Assembly (NCBI GenBank): GCA_024529925.1
Contig: JAFEUB010001482.1
Span: 94,501-158,500 of the forward strand
Reading direction: 5' to 3'
DNA: 64,000 nt
From: Ophthalmolycus amberensis
Taxonomy: Eukaryota > Chordata > Actinopteri > Perciformes > Zoarcidae
Part shown: piece after piece, positions 26,607 to 39,105 of the stretch
How positions within the stretch are numbered: the stretch's first letter is position 1
Layout: every line of letters starts with the position of its first letter
Program-made: the position numbers and the translations under genes
Notes under the pieces: model-generated
The model's input: only the letters and a program-made list of their open reading frames with translations
Told to the model about the DNA's origin: nothing
Databases searched by the model: none

Positions 26607-29600
26607 CTCACTGAGAGAGTCAGACAGAGACTGCTATTGTTTTTATATCTCGTCTCCCTCCGTCTTCACAATTACAGCAATTGTCTCCCTCCCACTGAGA
26701 GTGACGCATCAGTTTGGATGTATGAATGTCTATCCAGATTTGATTTGCCTTCATGAATCTCTTGCTGTTATTGGTTATATGATAACAGAGTGTGATGGTG
26801 CCACCATCGCGATCCAAAATCGATTAGAATGAGCTTTCTCTTTTGACCTTCGAGATTCTGGAGCAGCCAGCAGATATCTGGGGCCCGGACTTCCTTTCCC
26901 GTCGTTTTATTAACACTCCGATGAGCGACTTGAGATACGAGACTAAAGTCGGACCTGAGCGACGACGTCCACGACTGGCTTGTTTCACGAGTAGCCAGTT
27001 TACAAGCTAATTTAAAACCAATAAAAAGCGAAATCATCGTCAGACGATAGCCGGTGTGTTCCCAAATTGCATTTGGGAACGATGGGTTCCGCCTCTTTCG
27101 CTCTCCACACGGACTGCGTCACCAAAGCCTGTTCCAATGTGATTAGCCGCTACTACTCGAGCTACAGTCGTAAACCACAATGCTTCCGAAGCCAGAATCT
27201 TGTCCCGCTTTCGCCGTTTTGGAGGTTCCACTTTTCGAGACACCATGGCCCCCGCCAGGATCGGAGACGAGGGAGGAACAACAGAACTGGGAAACCCTAC
27301 TACCCACCTCTATTTGTCGGTGTGTTGGGTTTGTTTGCCTTCTCGCCGTCCTTCCAGTAACTTTGACAGCTCAATTGGAAAATGTCGAAAAGCTAAACGT
27401 GATGTGAGCTGACAAGGAAACGGCAATGAAGTGAGATGTGGCAGTCGCCCGCGCGTGTTGACAGAGAGCAAACAATCAGCCCTTCAGTTTGTTCAAACTA
27501 AGCCTCCTTGGTATGCTCAACGCAGCCGCCGAGCGCTCAATCAGTTCACCCTGTGCTGCATTTCCCGGGGACCCTTTGGCGAGATCTCTGGCCTAATTAA
27601 CTCCGTGTGAGGTCAAAACTTAGAGATAAACTTCTTCTCCGTGCTGGAAAGGGCTTTGAGCAAGGCACCGAAAGAACAAATGGTCCTGGAGAAGCTGCCC
27701 TCAGCTGATGTGCTTGTTAAGGTTAGCTCAAAACAGCTAAAGTCTGCATTGTTTTTTCAGACAATATTTGGGAAGACACCATAAATAAACAGCTATGCCT
27801 TGGGTGTGCTTTTGTCCCGGCCTTTGAAGCGTACATACTTTAAACTTGTACTGAATTACAGCTCTCTTACAAAAACAATACATGCTGTATGCGATATGTG
27901 CTTTGCAGAATACACACATATGTATATGCACATATACAAGGATAGAAAAAGAGAAGACGCCCCTGAGCTCTATGGGAGCATCCAGAGACCCTTCAGACTA
28001 ATTACAGAAAGATCTTCCTCTGTCTCTCTTTGACGTTACAAGGTCAATCTCTACGTGCTTTGCTCCCATTAGATTGAATTAATGGCTCCTGTAATCACAC
28101 TGTTATTGTCAGTGTATTGTTTAGCTCAGCATGAAAAGCGGTACTCATCAACTGTTGCAAGGTCTTTTGTGCCATTGGACCAAAGGATTTGAAGTCCGCA
28201 TGCGAGGACAAATCTCTGCCTGTTATCTGAGCGATACGACTCTCTGTGTCAGCTGGTGGCATTCTGCAGGCTGCCAAGCAACATCGTGCAAATCACAAAC
28301 AGGAGAAACACAAACTCCCTTTCCCCCGCCTCAGAACAAGAAGCTGTTATAAAGCAAAGCGTTGAGGACGGGGATTGAACAGAGGGCTGTTCGTTGGAGG
28401 TTTTTGGTCTCCAGACTCCCGTTGCTGTAATCTGACCAGTGGCAGCCGTCCAAGGCGATCTCTGAGGACCGCCCTCATCCTCAGAGCTGCTGATGGGGAT
28501 CTCTCCGGCCACTGAGACTGAATCTGTATCCAGTTTATGAAGTTATTTTTCCTCCCACACCTAACTCCTAACTTGTTTTCTTATCGGTGTGAACTGCAAA
28601 AACCTGTGAGACATTTCTGAACCGGACCGTGCGATTAAAATGGTCCCAAAGTGGATCCTGAGGGACGCAGCTTACACACGACAAACATTTGACGACTCAC
28701 GTTTAAATATAGGAAAGTTGACTACAACTGCAGCCGGTGTTGGAATGGAAACAAGATGCAACCACAAAAACAAAGTTCCCTCAGAGCGTTTACTCATTTT
28801 TGGAGCGTTTTCCAACAAAAGTCTGCAACACGAGTGAATATCTGCTGGTTACTCACATACGGCCTGAAATGAACTTGTCTTCTCAGGAAGCTCAGTTAGG
28901 TGTAGGCAACCAAAACGAGTTAGGTTCAGGAACACCTTGTCGTTTGGGTTAAAATAACCGAGGACGTGGCGTCTCATGGCTCATTCTTTTTTCGTAGGTT
29001 TTGTTACGGATGCTGGAAGACACCGGTGGTACATTTGCATCATTGCCAGTGTGAATAGTTCTGTTCTTTTGTATTTTTGTGTTGTTTTTGTTGTTGTCAC
29101 GCCTCCGGTGTGCAGAAACGTCTCTTAACCGCTGCTTTCAGAGGTGTTTAAGGAGGCACGTGTTTACTATCATACAGGTGAGCAGAAGAGTGATATTAAA
29201 ATGTGCTTTACAGATGTGGCATCGTGTGTTATCGTGGCTCTGCGGCCTCTTTAATCGGGGTGGCCGATGACGGCTGCAGTCGATATGGTTTTGCACCCTC
29301 GAGTGCAGATGTGAGCGGTGATCTTGCGTCCTCCCCCTCTCCGGTGTCTCAGTCCCACCTGTCCCCACCTCACCCGTCCTGTAAGAAACCGGTCAGCCGC
29401 GGATGAGCGGAGGGAGCTCCCGCTGCACACGCTTTATATGTTGACAGTACGGATCAAACACGGTCTCACAGCCGCCGTCTGTTATCTTGTCGGACGCGAA
29501 GGAGAGCGAGGCAGACAGGTAATCCAGGATTACCTCCGCCCGACGTGTCGTTTCCGTGGACGTGTTTGTTCCTGCTCTTTTATGTGAAACATTCGGGGTG

Positions 29601-32214
29601 CCGGCCCCCCCCGTCTGCTCCCGACTCTCTGTGGACCGGCACAGACGACGAGATAATGAGCTCCCGTTGCCGTGTCAACGCAGGCCCCCGTTTTCCCGAC
29701 GACCACGCGCTTTAGTTTCCCCGTTGTGCAGAGCTCCTCAGTAAACACAGCATCTGGGCAGTAGATTGAGACTTCATATGGTCTTTAAATCCCTCCAACA
29801 GACGGCCACGAGGCAGACTGCTGGTGGATGGGGCGCTTTCCCTAAAAGACACACTCACTCAAGAATATTTACATATTTCAAAGTTAATGAAGGCCAAAGT
29901 TCACATATGGTGTAAATGCAAGAGGCTGGTAATAAGTGCAGTGTGCAGATACTGTCCTTCATGTCTGACGCAGCAGACAGACGCACTTTGCTCAGCCTTG
30001 GTGACTCACTGAAGCCGTTTAATGAGAAGAAACAAGGTGATATTTCAATGCGCTTTATTCTTAAAATTGCCATAAAATGAGCCTTTAGGTGGAGCGCTTC
30101 AGCTCCCTGGAAATTACACGACACTAGTCGTGATAAAAGGCTCTAAAAACAGAGGCGTGGACATTATAAATAAATGTATCTTATGTTTCATTTTCTTTTC
30201 TGTTTACGACTCAAAGGTTCATCCTCCTCTTCCTTTAGTGGATATACTCTGTGTCACTTGTGTGCTGCCTTTATGGCCAGAAATTCAACACAAAAAAAGG
30301 AGCTTTTTCATCTCAAAGAGCATCCTGGTTGAATAAAAGGTCAAGCAGGAAAGAATCTACTGCAATACGAGTTCACGGTCTATCGGCCACTCAAACAGCC
30401 CGTGTGTCCATCACGCTATCGGCAGAGACCTCAGTGTTAAAACGCATTACACATTTCAGTTCTTTTGGTTTGGTTAAACCCTGTGTATGAAATATGTGTG
30501 TAACTTCAGGTGAGGTGATTTATTGTGTGTCAGCTTCAGATAAGAGATATTTGTGACTGTGTACAATCATATACACAAAGACACATTGACGTTATATGTG
30601 AATGTGAACTACTTTTATCTGGTAATTTATTCATTCATCTCAGTTTTCTAACTTATTATTTGCCTTTTACAGGTCAACAAATATCACCTTTCATTCACTT
30701 TATCTCCGTTTCTGTTGCTTTTATGTCCTCAGGCCTCCTTGTGGGTCACAGTGGAGAGAAGAAAAGTCTGGGTCTATAAGTCCAACGGTGGAAGTTTGAG
30801 ACATTTATTTAACAATTGTTAACGAGATGAATCTCACAATCACATTGTCCTCTGCGTTTAAAGCAGTTTTCACATTATCCCGGGTGTCTTACAGTCATCT
30901 CACTTCTGTGACTGTAGGAAATGAGGAGGATTAAACCTGCTGGTGAGCTCAAAGTGTCTTCCTCTACAGCGGAGGAAGACTAAAGACGGAAATGATAAAC
31001 GTTGATGCTACTTACTGAGCGGCCGCAGGTTGAAAGAGCAAAAGCGTGTTTTAGTCCAAACGTCTGCATCCGCGAGACGCAGCCTCGTCCGTGCATCTCC
31101 TTTAGAGCGCCTCGCTCTCTTTTACTCAATAAAGGTGTTTGAGGAAGGGCCGCATTCCAACATGCTGTATGTCTCCATGTGCACGGTGACATTTCCTGTA
31201 GGGCGGCATTCTCCCCCCCACCTGAGTGTCTCTGTGGTGTGTGTGTGACAGGAGAGTGTTGAGAGACACAGACACACACACATCACTTCGGTCTCTGTTT
31301 TGTTCACCAGCTCGCTATTATCGCGCTCTGAAAGCGACGCTGATTTCCTGTTCGTCTGCAGCAGAACGGACTCACATCTCTGGTCTGAACTACATCTTCA
31401 AACAATCATTGATTGTATTTCCAGCTGCTTTATTGATAAATGTGAATTCTAACAGTTGTGTTTCTCCCTCAGTATTTACGGACATCAATACGGATTCAGT
31501 TTCACTCAAACGGCTTTTTTTTGGTTTTTGTGAAGACAAGATGCAAAATCAGACGTGATGTTCTGGGGGGGGGGGGCGCTAATGGCTCTCCAAGTTCGTC
31601 GGAGCTGCCATTTGTCCGCCACGAGGATCACTCTCTTTTCCATCGTCAATCTCCTCACCGTCAGAGGGGGAGTAAAGCACAGACGTGTCCCAGAATCAAA
31701 ACACTTAAGCTTTCAACTTCCAGGTACGGGGCAGGAAGTGCATCGTGATGAGGAAGGGATGCTGAAGTGGAGAGAACTTGAGCATTTTCAACACAACAGA
31801 AGAGAATGAGATGCGGCTGAAACACCACAGAAAGCAAGAGACGGCTGTTTCGTTTTCGGTGGTCTATGAAATAACCCCCCCCCCTCTCGCTACCTTAAGT
31901 GATTCTTATTGAAGCCTTGCAAACGGCATCCAAACAGGAAACATTAAGTCTCTGGAGGCGAGAGTAAGCGATTCTGCCTCCGTGAGCGGGGGGAGAACAG
32001 GGTGAGGTGAGGTGGGTGAATATAAAGCAGGAGCAGAGAAAAAATGAAAAATGAAAACACAGTTTGGGAGCGACGGCGTTGAAGGGAACAGCTGAAAGAG
32101 GTGGCGGGGCCCCAGGTGAGCCCTGTGGAGGGGCCTTTCACGGCCCTGTAGGCCGACTGGGTCAGCTGACAGACTCGCTGCCAAGAGAAACCCACAACGG
32201 AAAGAACCGCCCCC
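26607..32214. other. Unannotated stretch
   Basis: No gene and no member of the three repeat families was recognised over 5.6 kb. The only homopolymer of note is a G10-type run at about 31565. The minus-strand frame at 28249-28512 has a Ser/Asp/Glu patch and a hydrophobic end, but it starts at GTG and has no supporting splice structure. Confidence 0.4.
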
Positions 32215-32215
32215 C

Positions 32216-32254
<39 letters not shown>
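32215..32254. repeat. (CA)n microsatellite
   Basis: A CA run of about 40 bp with a GCGCGC interruption. Confidence 0.96.
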
Positions 32255-32421
32255 TCTCAGGGTAAAACAGTACAAACACACACAGCTCTCTCCGCCACAA
32301 AATAATTTCCTTTTCAATCTGCCGCGTGATAACCGGGCCGCTGTTTGACCTTTACCGTGACGCTTTTGTCGCCAGGCAATCGCTTCTTTGGCTCGAGGCG
32401 CAGGAAATATGAGTCGGGCCT

Positions 32422-32435
32422 GGGGGGGGGGGGGG
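32422..32435. repeat. Poly-G tract, G14
   Basis: An uninterrupted run of 14 G residues. Confidence 0.94.
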
Positions 32436-33065
32436 CGCCTTGATGACAGCCGCGATGATTGGATCATCAAAGGAGACGACTTGATGCGATAACCAGCATT
32501 AGCGCAGCAACAAATCAATTAAAAAGGGAGTCACATCGCTAAAATAAGGCCTGTTGGCACACAAGGTTACACGAGGTGGTCACAGGCCGGTTCGGACTGG
32601 AACACGTCCCGGAATTAAAGATTAAAGATCCTTGAATAAAAGTGAATTTGCCCTTTTTTGACCAGACAAAGGAAAGCCATTCAAGAAGAAATTAGTCAGC
32701 TTCTCTTTTTTAACCGTGCAGCCATTTTGACCAGGTCTGTTGAGAAAAGCCACAACCAAGAGACGATCCCGGTACATTCAAGGTCAAGTTAAAGTAAATG
32801 AATTAATTCCGGCATCTCGAACAGACACAGGGAGCAGTTTCCCCCCTCAGCGGTTCATCCTCTGGAGACTTCTTCTTTGGCTGTTTGTCTCAGAGACTTG
32901 GACGCTCTCCAACCTCCTCGGGGTGAGAGTAGGACGCGCTGAGGCGGTTTGCGGCGGATCCGTCGAGGCGGCGGCCTGCGACAGCGCGAGTCCTGTTCGG
33001 CTGACGGGCGGCGGGGGAGCAGGTGGGCAGGCTGAGGCTTATCTGCCAAAACAGCCAGGGTTACA

Positions 33066-33079
33066 CCCCCCCCCCCCCC
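33066..33079. repeat. Poly-C tract, C14
   Basis: An uninterrupted run of 14 C residues. Confidence 0.94.
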
Positions 33080-35159
33080 GCAAAGAACCACCACGACTCG
33101 ACGACCTCACGCAGAGAGAATGAGAGGGTAAGCAACGGGGAGGGGGGAGACAGGAGAACAGAGAGGCAGAGATACCACGGAAGATCAGCAACATACGGAA
33201 AGAAGAGCAGGAGAGTCTGTAGATCCTGAGCTTCAAGATGTTAGGAGACGAAGCAAGAAAATACAGAGAGCACATACTAGATGGACAGATGTGAGGAGGT
33301 GACGACACGAGGAAGACATTCCATCCCAGTGAAAGTAGCTTCACGGTCCTGTAACGATATCTACCACCGTCTGGGTTTGGGATCATTCTTGACATCGGCT
33401 TCGACTGAGATAGTTTTAATACCTCAGAGGAATATTTCTACAAACCTTGAAAATATTTCACTTTTCAAATACAGTATTCTGCTTGACATTTAAACCTAAC
33501 ATTGTCAAATACTCTCGATGTATCTGGTCTAATAAAGAGCAGAACTGGAGAGGAATCTGCAGTCCGACACTCAAAGAGCAGACAGATGAGCATCGCCAAC
33601 GTGTGGATTGAGAATCCACGAGTCATCCGATCCGCCTTCAGAGACCACCGGCCAAACTATTCAGAAGCAATACCAGCCGGCAACGATCGGCAGCCCATTG
33701 ATCAAAATGTGGCAATAAACTTCAGAAGCCGACAGAATGTGAAGGACGAAATATGAATCAAATAAAAAGAAACACATTTGCATCGCTTCAAAATGCGGCG
33801 CCGAAGCTCAATGAGTCAATGAGAGGCAAGTCAAAGGAAAGCGTCTCTTGTATTTCACGTCATTTCGTGTTTCCTTCTTTTAAGATGTCGGCGATCCAAA
33901 CTGAATACATTTAATCTGACGTATAAGAGTCTCAGTTTGACACTCCGCTCATCTTCATATAACATGTCATTGGAGGAACCTTTCATAAATGCATGTGGAC
34001 TTACCACCGGGCTATCCTGAGAAAGCCTTTATGATATATGTGACGATTTAAAAACAGCTTTATCTTCTTGTGCTTAAACACTGAAATGAGCTCAGATTTC
34101 TGTCACTTAGCTGAAAGGCTTATTAAAGACCTGGACTAGATAACATTTCATATTCCCATAATCACATCCCAGGTGATGTTGGCTGTTTAGAGTTGTTGCA
34201 GAGCTCTAGTTTGGGAGGAGGCCAGAAGAAAAACAGGACGAACCTCTCAGTCCTCTCTCTCCACCGGTCACCTGGGAATGACAAGCTCACCTGTATTTGC
34301 CCGATGAAGCCTCTCTGCTCACCGGAGCGGACCAACTCTGCTGCAACACCCCCCACGAGAAGAACATCTCCAGATCTCCCCAGCAGCGCTGCAGAAGCGC
34401 TGCTGGGCCTCTGTGAGGACGCGTGGATGTGAGATCCCGGCTGACGCTTTATTTGAGACCTTGATATTTTGTCTTCTGAGCAAAGGAGCGGGGCGGATGT
34501 GGAGACGCGGTTCCTGAGCGAGAACAGCTGATTACACAGTGGGATGGCTCTGAGCGGAGCTCCACAACAGGAAGTTGATCTGCTAAATGTTGCAGCAACG
34601 CTCTCCTTAAGTCGTGTTTCTTTACAGCGCAGAGAGGAGAAAGCACACCGGGTCTGTCTGCTGCATATTAACAGAGGCTCCTCTCTCTGCAGCGTGACAA
34701 CATTACAGCGCCTCCACCTGTGATTGATGAAAGCGCCGAGTCTGCGAGCGCCTCCTTTACATACGAGAGCCTCCCCCGGAGCTCCGCCATTCATCATCCG
34801 TAATGCATCGCAGACCCAAAACAGGTCCGAGGTCGCACGCTGCTGCCACCGATCCGTCCGTCCCACTCCAAAGAGAGGGGGAGATAAGCTAGCAGTCCAA
34901 TGCTTGCATCAGCTTACCAACTGTACCTGCATCTGGGCAGCCCATCAAAACGGCCTGACCTCAGACACTGGAATGTCTCACCAGTGTTAAAGACCAAGGA
35001 AACATGAATCTGCCCACTTTTTAAACCTGTGTCGCTCCATTTAGCTCTTGTTATGTGCCAAATAATGATATCTGTCTTTTTTTTCTTCTGTAAAACAGTT
35101 CATCCTGCACTGGTGAAATAAAAAGTCAGATATAGGATTTTATACATCGTGGCGAATTG

Positions 35160-35245
35160 CCATCCTTCAAGGATTCAAGGATCATTGTTTGTCATTGTGC
35201 GACACGTGGATGCACAACGACAAATGCAGCTGTCGCCCGTTTGAA
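35160..35245 (+). repeat. Possible interspersed repeat tail
   Basis: The words 'caaggattcaaggat', 'gtttgtcattgtgc' and 'gatgcacaacgac' in this order resemble a short repeat found widely in teleost sequence ('...tttattgtcattgtacaac...'). The assignment comes from memory of such sequences, there is no second copy in the window, and limits are approximate. Confidence 0.3.
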
Positions 35246-36341
35246 ACTGGTGAATTCCTGTGGTGCATTTTTGGGGAATTTGCATCAGGAGTAATGAAAA
35301 CGGCAGCAACAAAAGATATGTTTTTTTGTCTTTATCGTTATTTATGCAGATGAACCTTATGATTCATAATAACCTTATTCAAGACTGTTTGATAGTTGTT
35401 TTACTAAAAGGGATGTTCACTTAAAAAAAGAGATGTTTATCTGTGATGCAATACATTTGTTCAACAAAATGTAAGGTGAAGATATATTTTGATGATAATC
35501 AGGATAATATCACCAATCGCAATTATTTTTGCCAAGATAATTGTGACATGAAATGTTCCTCTCGTCCCATGTTGCCCAGGCAGTACATTTGGATGACGCA
35601 AAAAAAAACTCCCCCCTCGTCGTCCTGCTGATCTAACAACAGGTGAGTCATCAGTCCTCTGTAGCTCTAAGCCCGCCCACTTTTTAGCGGTCCAATCCAA
35701 CGCGAAGGATTCGATTTCAATCCCTTATGTAACTGTAACCATGAAAAACGTACAGACGCTACGGACGCGCTAACTTCCGCTTGGCTGTGACTTAAAGAGG
35801 ATAAAGCCACCTCAGCATCGTGACAAACAGCTACTGGTAGCACTGCTGAGACAACTTTGTTGCAGGAATGAGTTCAAGCATTAAAGGGAAACATAAATGT
35901 CAGCCTACTAGTCGGGAGGAGTATTACCCGGCATGTGAATATGTTGTACAGCGTCTTCTGTGGAGGAGCTGCGCCGAGTCAGACGATAACCCAGATGATG
36001 TCAGACTTATCTCAGACTAAAAGCCTGGAGGCGTGGAGCTGGACGGACATTTACCATCAACCTTATGAAAAGGCCAAGTGTTTGAGATCGACCCCATACC
36101 AAGGAAAAAAAGTCAGTTAGTCTTTTGGGTTCTTACTGCTTTTGATTTTGACAAATCATGTTTTTAAATCTGTCTCTGGGAGTGTGATACTGCTCCTTCA
36201 GAGAGGAGTAACCCTGAAATGTTCCAGCTGATGAATGAGCCACGCGGCTTCACATTGCTGGTTCTCCAGCACGGTGTTTCTGATATGAGGTGGAGAACCG
36301 TGAAACAACAGAGTGTTCCTTTCACTGGTGCTCGGGTTTGA

Positions 36342-36812
36342 CCTGTAGGCTGTATATGAGAAGTGGATAGTCATCGTGATGACACCCATTGGCCGATATG
36401 AGGCCTTGAGTTCTTCATTTTGTCCGTCGCCATCTTGTTTGTTTGGAACCAGTGAACGGAAGCGACCATATTTGGACTGCTGAAGAGTGACGTGGAGACG
36501 CAATATAGGGCTCTGGTAGCAACCTGTCAATCACAGTCAGCCCCGCCCTAAAGCATCCCCTGCTTTATGGTCTGTTTGACTCTAAACGGACCATAATGTA
36601 CTCAATGAACATCATGCTGTATTGAAGAAGACTTGAAACTAGAGATTGAGACCATAAACTCATGTTTACAATGTTTACTGAGGTAATAAATCAAGAGAGA
36701 AGTCGAGTCATTTTCTCATAGACTTCTATACAACCAGAGGAGTCGCCCCCTGGTGGACACGAGAGAGAATGCAGGTTTAAGGCACTTCAGCTTTGGCTTC
36801 ACTCAACAGTGG
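36342..36812 (-). repeat. Family 1 dispersed repeat, copy 4 (inverted), with CTCF-like core
   Basis: The reverse complement reads through the whole family order: 'gtgaagccaaagctgaag', the CTCF-like core, 'gttgtatagaagtctatgag', 'gtaaacatgagtttatggtc', 'ggtccgtttagagtc', 'gatgctttagggcggggc', 'gtgattgacagg' and the terminal 'cacttctcatatacag'. It is nearly full-length and is the only copy in this orientation. It is non-coding. Confidence 0.87.
36743..36756 (-). promoter_or_regulatory. CTCF-like motif within family 1 copy 4
   Basis: On the minus strand it reads CCACCAGGGGGCGA. It faces the forward motif at 19838-19851, so the pair has the convergent orientation that favours cohesin-anchored loops when bound. 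Binding is inferred only. Confidence 0.5.
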
Positions 36813-38306
36813 ACTGCTGCTGGATCAGTGGCGGTCTGAAAGGGCTGGGATTAGTATACAGTGCTGTAAATACACAGTATTGAAATGCAACCAGCAAGGA
36901 AATTTGATTCAGGTGCACAGCCCTGATTTTATGCAGCTCTCATCATAACAAACATGCCTTTAAGCTGTTTATATTTACGCACCATGACTGAAAGATTAAA
37001 ACTAAATTCATGCACATTCTCTGCAGTTGTTGCAGGAAGAGAGTAAATAACAAACATCACATCAAGTGATGACATCTAACAGTGTAAAAGCATTCGATTC
37101 TTATCCTGCGTGACACACTGGAAGGTCTCACTCTCACACCCTCAAAACCAGTTTGTGCTGCAATGTGGACTTTCAATTCAAGACATTTCTCTAAAGGCAA
37201 ACTTAGTCACAACTTCAAGCCTGTACAAAGTGCAACAGTCCATGGAAAATGAAAAATAAAGGCGCGATGAGACAGTGCTCTGATTCAAATTAATTCAACC
37301 CTTCAAAGCTACTTTTTGGCATTCCTTCAGTAGAGCCGTGAAATCAACGGTCTGAAGACGGATGGGGTGAATGAAGCAGAGATTGCTGCTATAAGAAGAA
37401 CACTTGTCCAAACAATCTTTACGGGAAAGGTAAATGAGCATAAAGGGTGGTCTGTAGGACACGCGCGTCCCGGCTACCTGTGGCACTGAATAACACGGAC
37501 GCCTCAGCATGTGAGCGAGCACTTCTTTATGTACTCGCTCTGCCCGCTCGTCTCGGTCGGCGGGGGTAATTTGCATGCAAGCTTCGGCGGGACGGTGAGC
37601 CGAGCCAGGGCCGAGCTCGGGCACAAAGCACAACGGCTCCACTGTGCCCACCAAATGAGTTTAGAGCTGCGACGCAGCAACAGGCTGAGACCTGTGCGGT
37701 GCCACTGGTGCCCATCCATCACCGCAAATCCATTTCTCTGGCAGAGCGACCGGAGAGAAATCCAAAGCAGAGGGCTTCTGCCCAGACACGTTTCTCATTA
37801 CTGATGAAGACGATTTGGGGCTTCAGTCGCCCAAAAATAAGATGACATTAAGAATCGACAACTATCTTCATGCAAAAATGTTTCTTTCATATTCAGAATT
37901 TGCTCCCAACATGTACACGATACGGTCACTTTATCTTCTAATGGTGATTATGAGAAATAAGCACAGCAAATATTGATGTGATGCCAGTAGGGATGCCATC
38001 CTGAAACTCTGTTCTAAATTAGTCAAAATACTAATTTTGCACTAAGTATTGATAATGTCCGGAGTTAGCGGTTCTGCTATCGGTACTATAGAAGAGACGA
38101 GTGAGACGTCCTCGTCTCTAACGTCCTCTCTGTCTCTGTCTCCTCTCAGTACAGCGTGAGACTCGCATCATGATCAGAGAGAAGGAAACATCTGAGAACT
38201 CTGGTCGTCTCAAACACAATAAAACCCTCACAAGTGAGTTCATCACAACATGTGACCAACAAGCAGACCATCAGTCTGTCTGTGGAGCAGCCGTCAGGAT
38301 ACAGTA

Positions 38307-38338
38307 TAGTGATGTCATACGGTAGTGATGTCATACGG
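38307..38338 (+). repeat. Two tandem copies of a 16-bp unit
   Basis: TAGTGATGTCATACGG occurs twice in direct succession (38307-38322 and 38323-38338). Each copy contains TGATGTCA, one base from the CREB/ATF site TGACGTCA. A small recent duplication is the simplest explanation. Confidence 0.9.
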
Positions 38339-38698
38339 AGTTTGATCAGAAGAACAGGATCATCAATGAAAGATAATCACGGAGATCATTGTTTAGCTGA
38401 GAACGTATTTTCAAGATTTTGGAACTTCTTCGTGTTGTTGCTCAAGAAAGCTCGTTAGAAAGAAATGTTGATTCTTTTCTTAATTAATTGTCTTTTTTCT
38501 CTCTAAATAATCAAAAAGAACCAATAAGAGTATCGATAAGAGTACTAGTATCAATATAATCCTAATGATACCATCAGTACATACAGTACCAGTGTTTGAG
38601 ATTATGTCTGTATGTTCCATCAGTATCAGGTCAACGAGGCCAAAAACAGTTCCAACATCCAACGACAGACATTAACAGTATATAGAGAAGGTAAAAAG

Positions 38699-38742
38699 TG
38701 TATATATATATATACATATATTATATATGTATATATATATAG
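38699..38742. repeat. AT-rich self-complementary microsatellite
   Basis: (TA)n runs with CATATA...TATATG between them. The two halves are complementary around about 38721, so the tract could fold into a hairpin or cruciform. Confidence 0.9.
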
Positions 38743-39071
38743 TGCATCACATTCTGTAGATGCATCACTGACCCAACCACGTCATGGTAGGTAGAAGAAA
38801 AAAATAAAATCAAGATCATCTTTTCAAAAATAGAACTGCTCAAACTATTTTAATGTTGCTGCGGTCTAACTATCGATGTAAGACGACTGGGGTTTGGAGT
38901 GGAGTGGAGGTCAGGACTGACTCTCCACCCCCACACTGTGTGGATGAGTCAGAGCTGACGTGGGAGGAAGACGACGGCCGGGATGAAGGGACAGAGTGGA
39001 GGAGGTTTGGGGTGCCAGCTGATCGAATCTTCTCATTAACTTTGCCCACTGCCTGGGGAGAGCTGGAGGGA

Positions 39072-39105
39072 GAGGAGGGAGGGAGGGAGGGAGGGAGGGA
39101 GGAAG
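39072..39105. repeat. (GGGA)n tract
   Basis: About eight GGGA/GAGG tetranucleotides. It contributes Pro/Ser- and Gly/Glu-rich spurious frames on the two strands. Confidence 0.92.

Larger units (their letters stand above)
32255..36341. other. Unannotated stretch with simple repeats
   Basis: No gene was recognised. G14 lies at 32422-32435 and C14 at 33066-33079. The longest open frame of the window (minus strand, 34162-34866, about 234 codons) begins at GTG. Its first ATG is about 20 codons in. It is Ser/Arg-rich and shows no domain, membrane segment or splice context, so I do not call it a gene. A repeat remnant at 35160-35245 is listed separately. Confidence 0.4.

Noticed and set aside
28249..28512. 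Minus frame with SSSEDEGG and a hydrophobic C-terminus
   Set aside because: Begins only at GTG, has an in-frame stop shortly upstream and no convincing splice sites or homologue in memory.
34162..34866. Longest open frame, 234 codons, minus strand
   Set aside because: It starts at GTG, has no recognisable domain, is Ser/Arg-rich from GC-rich DNA and shows no splice or polyadenylation context. Other frames overlap it.
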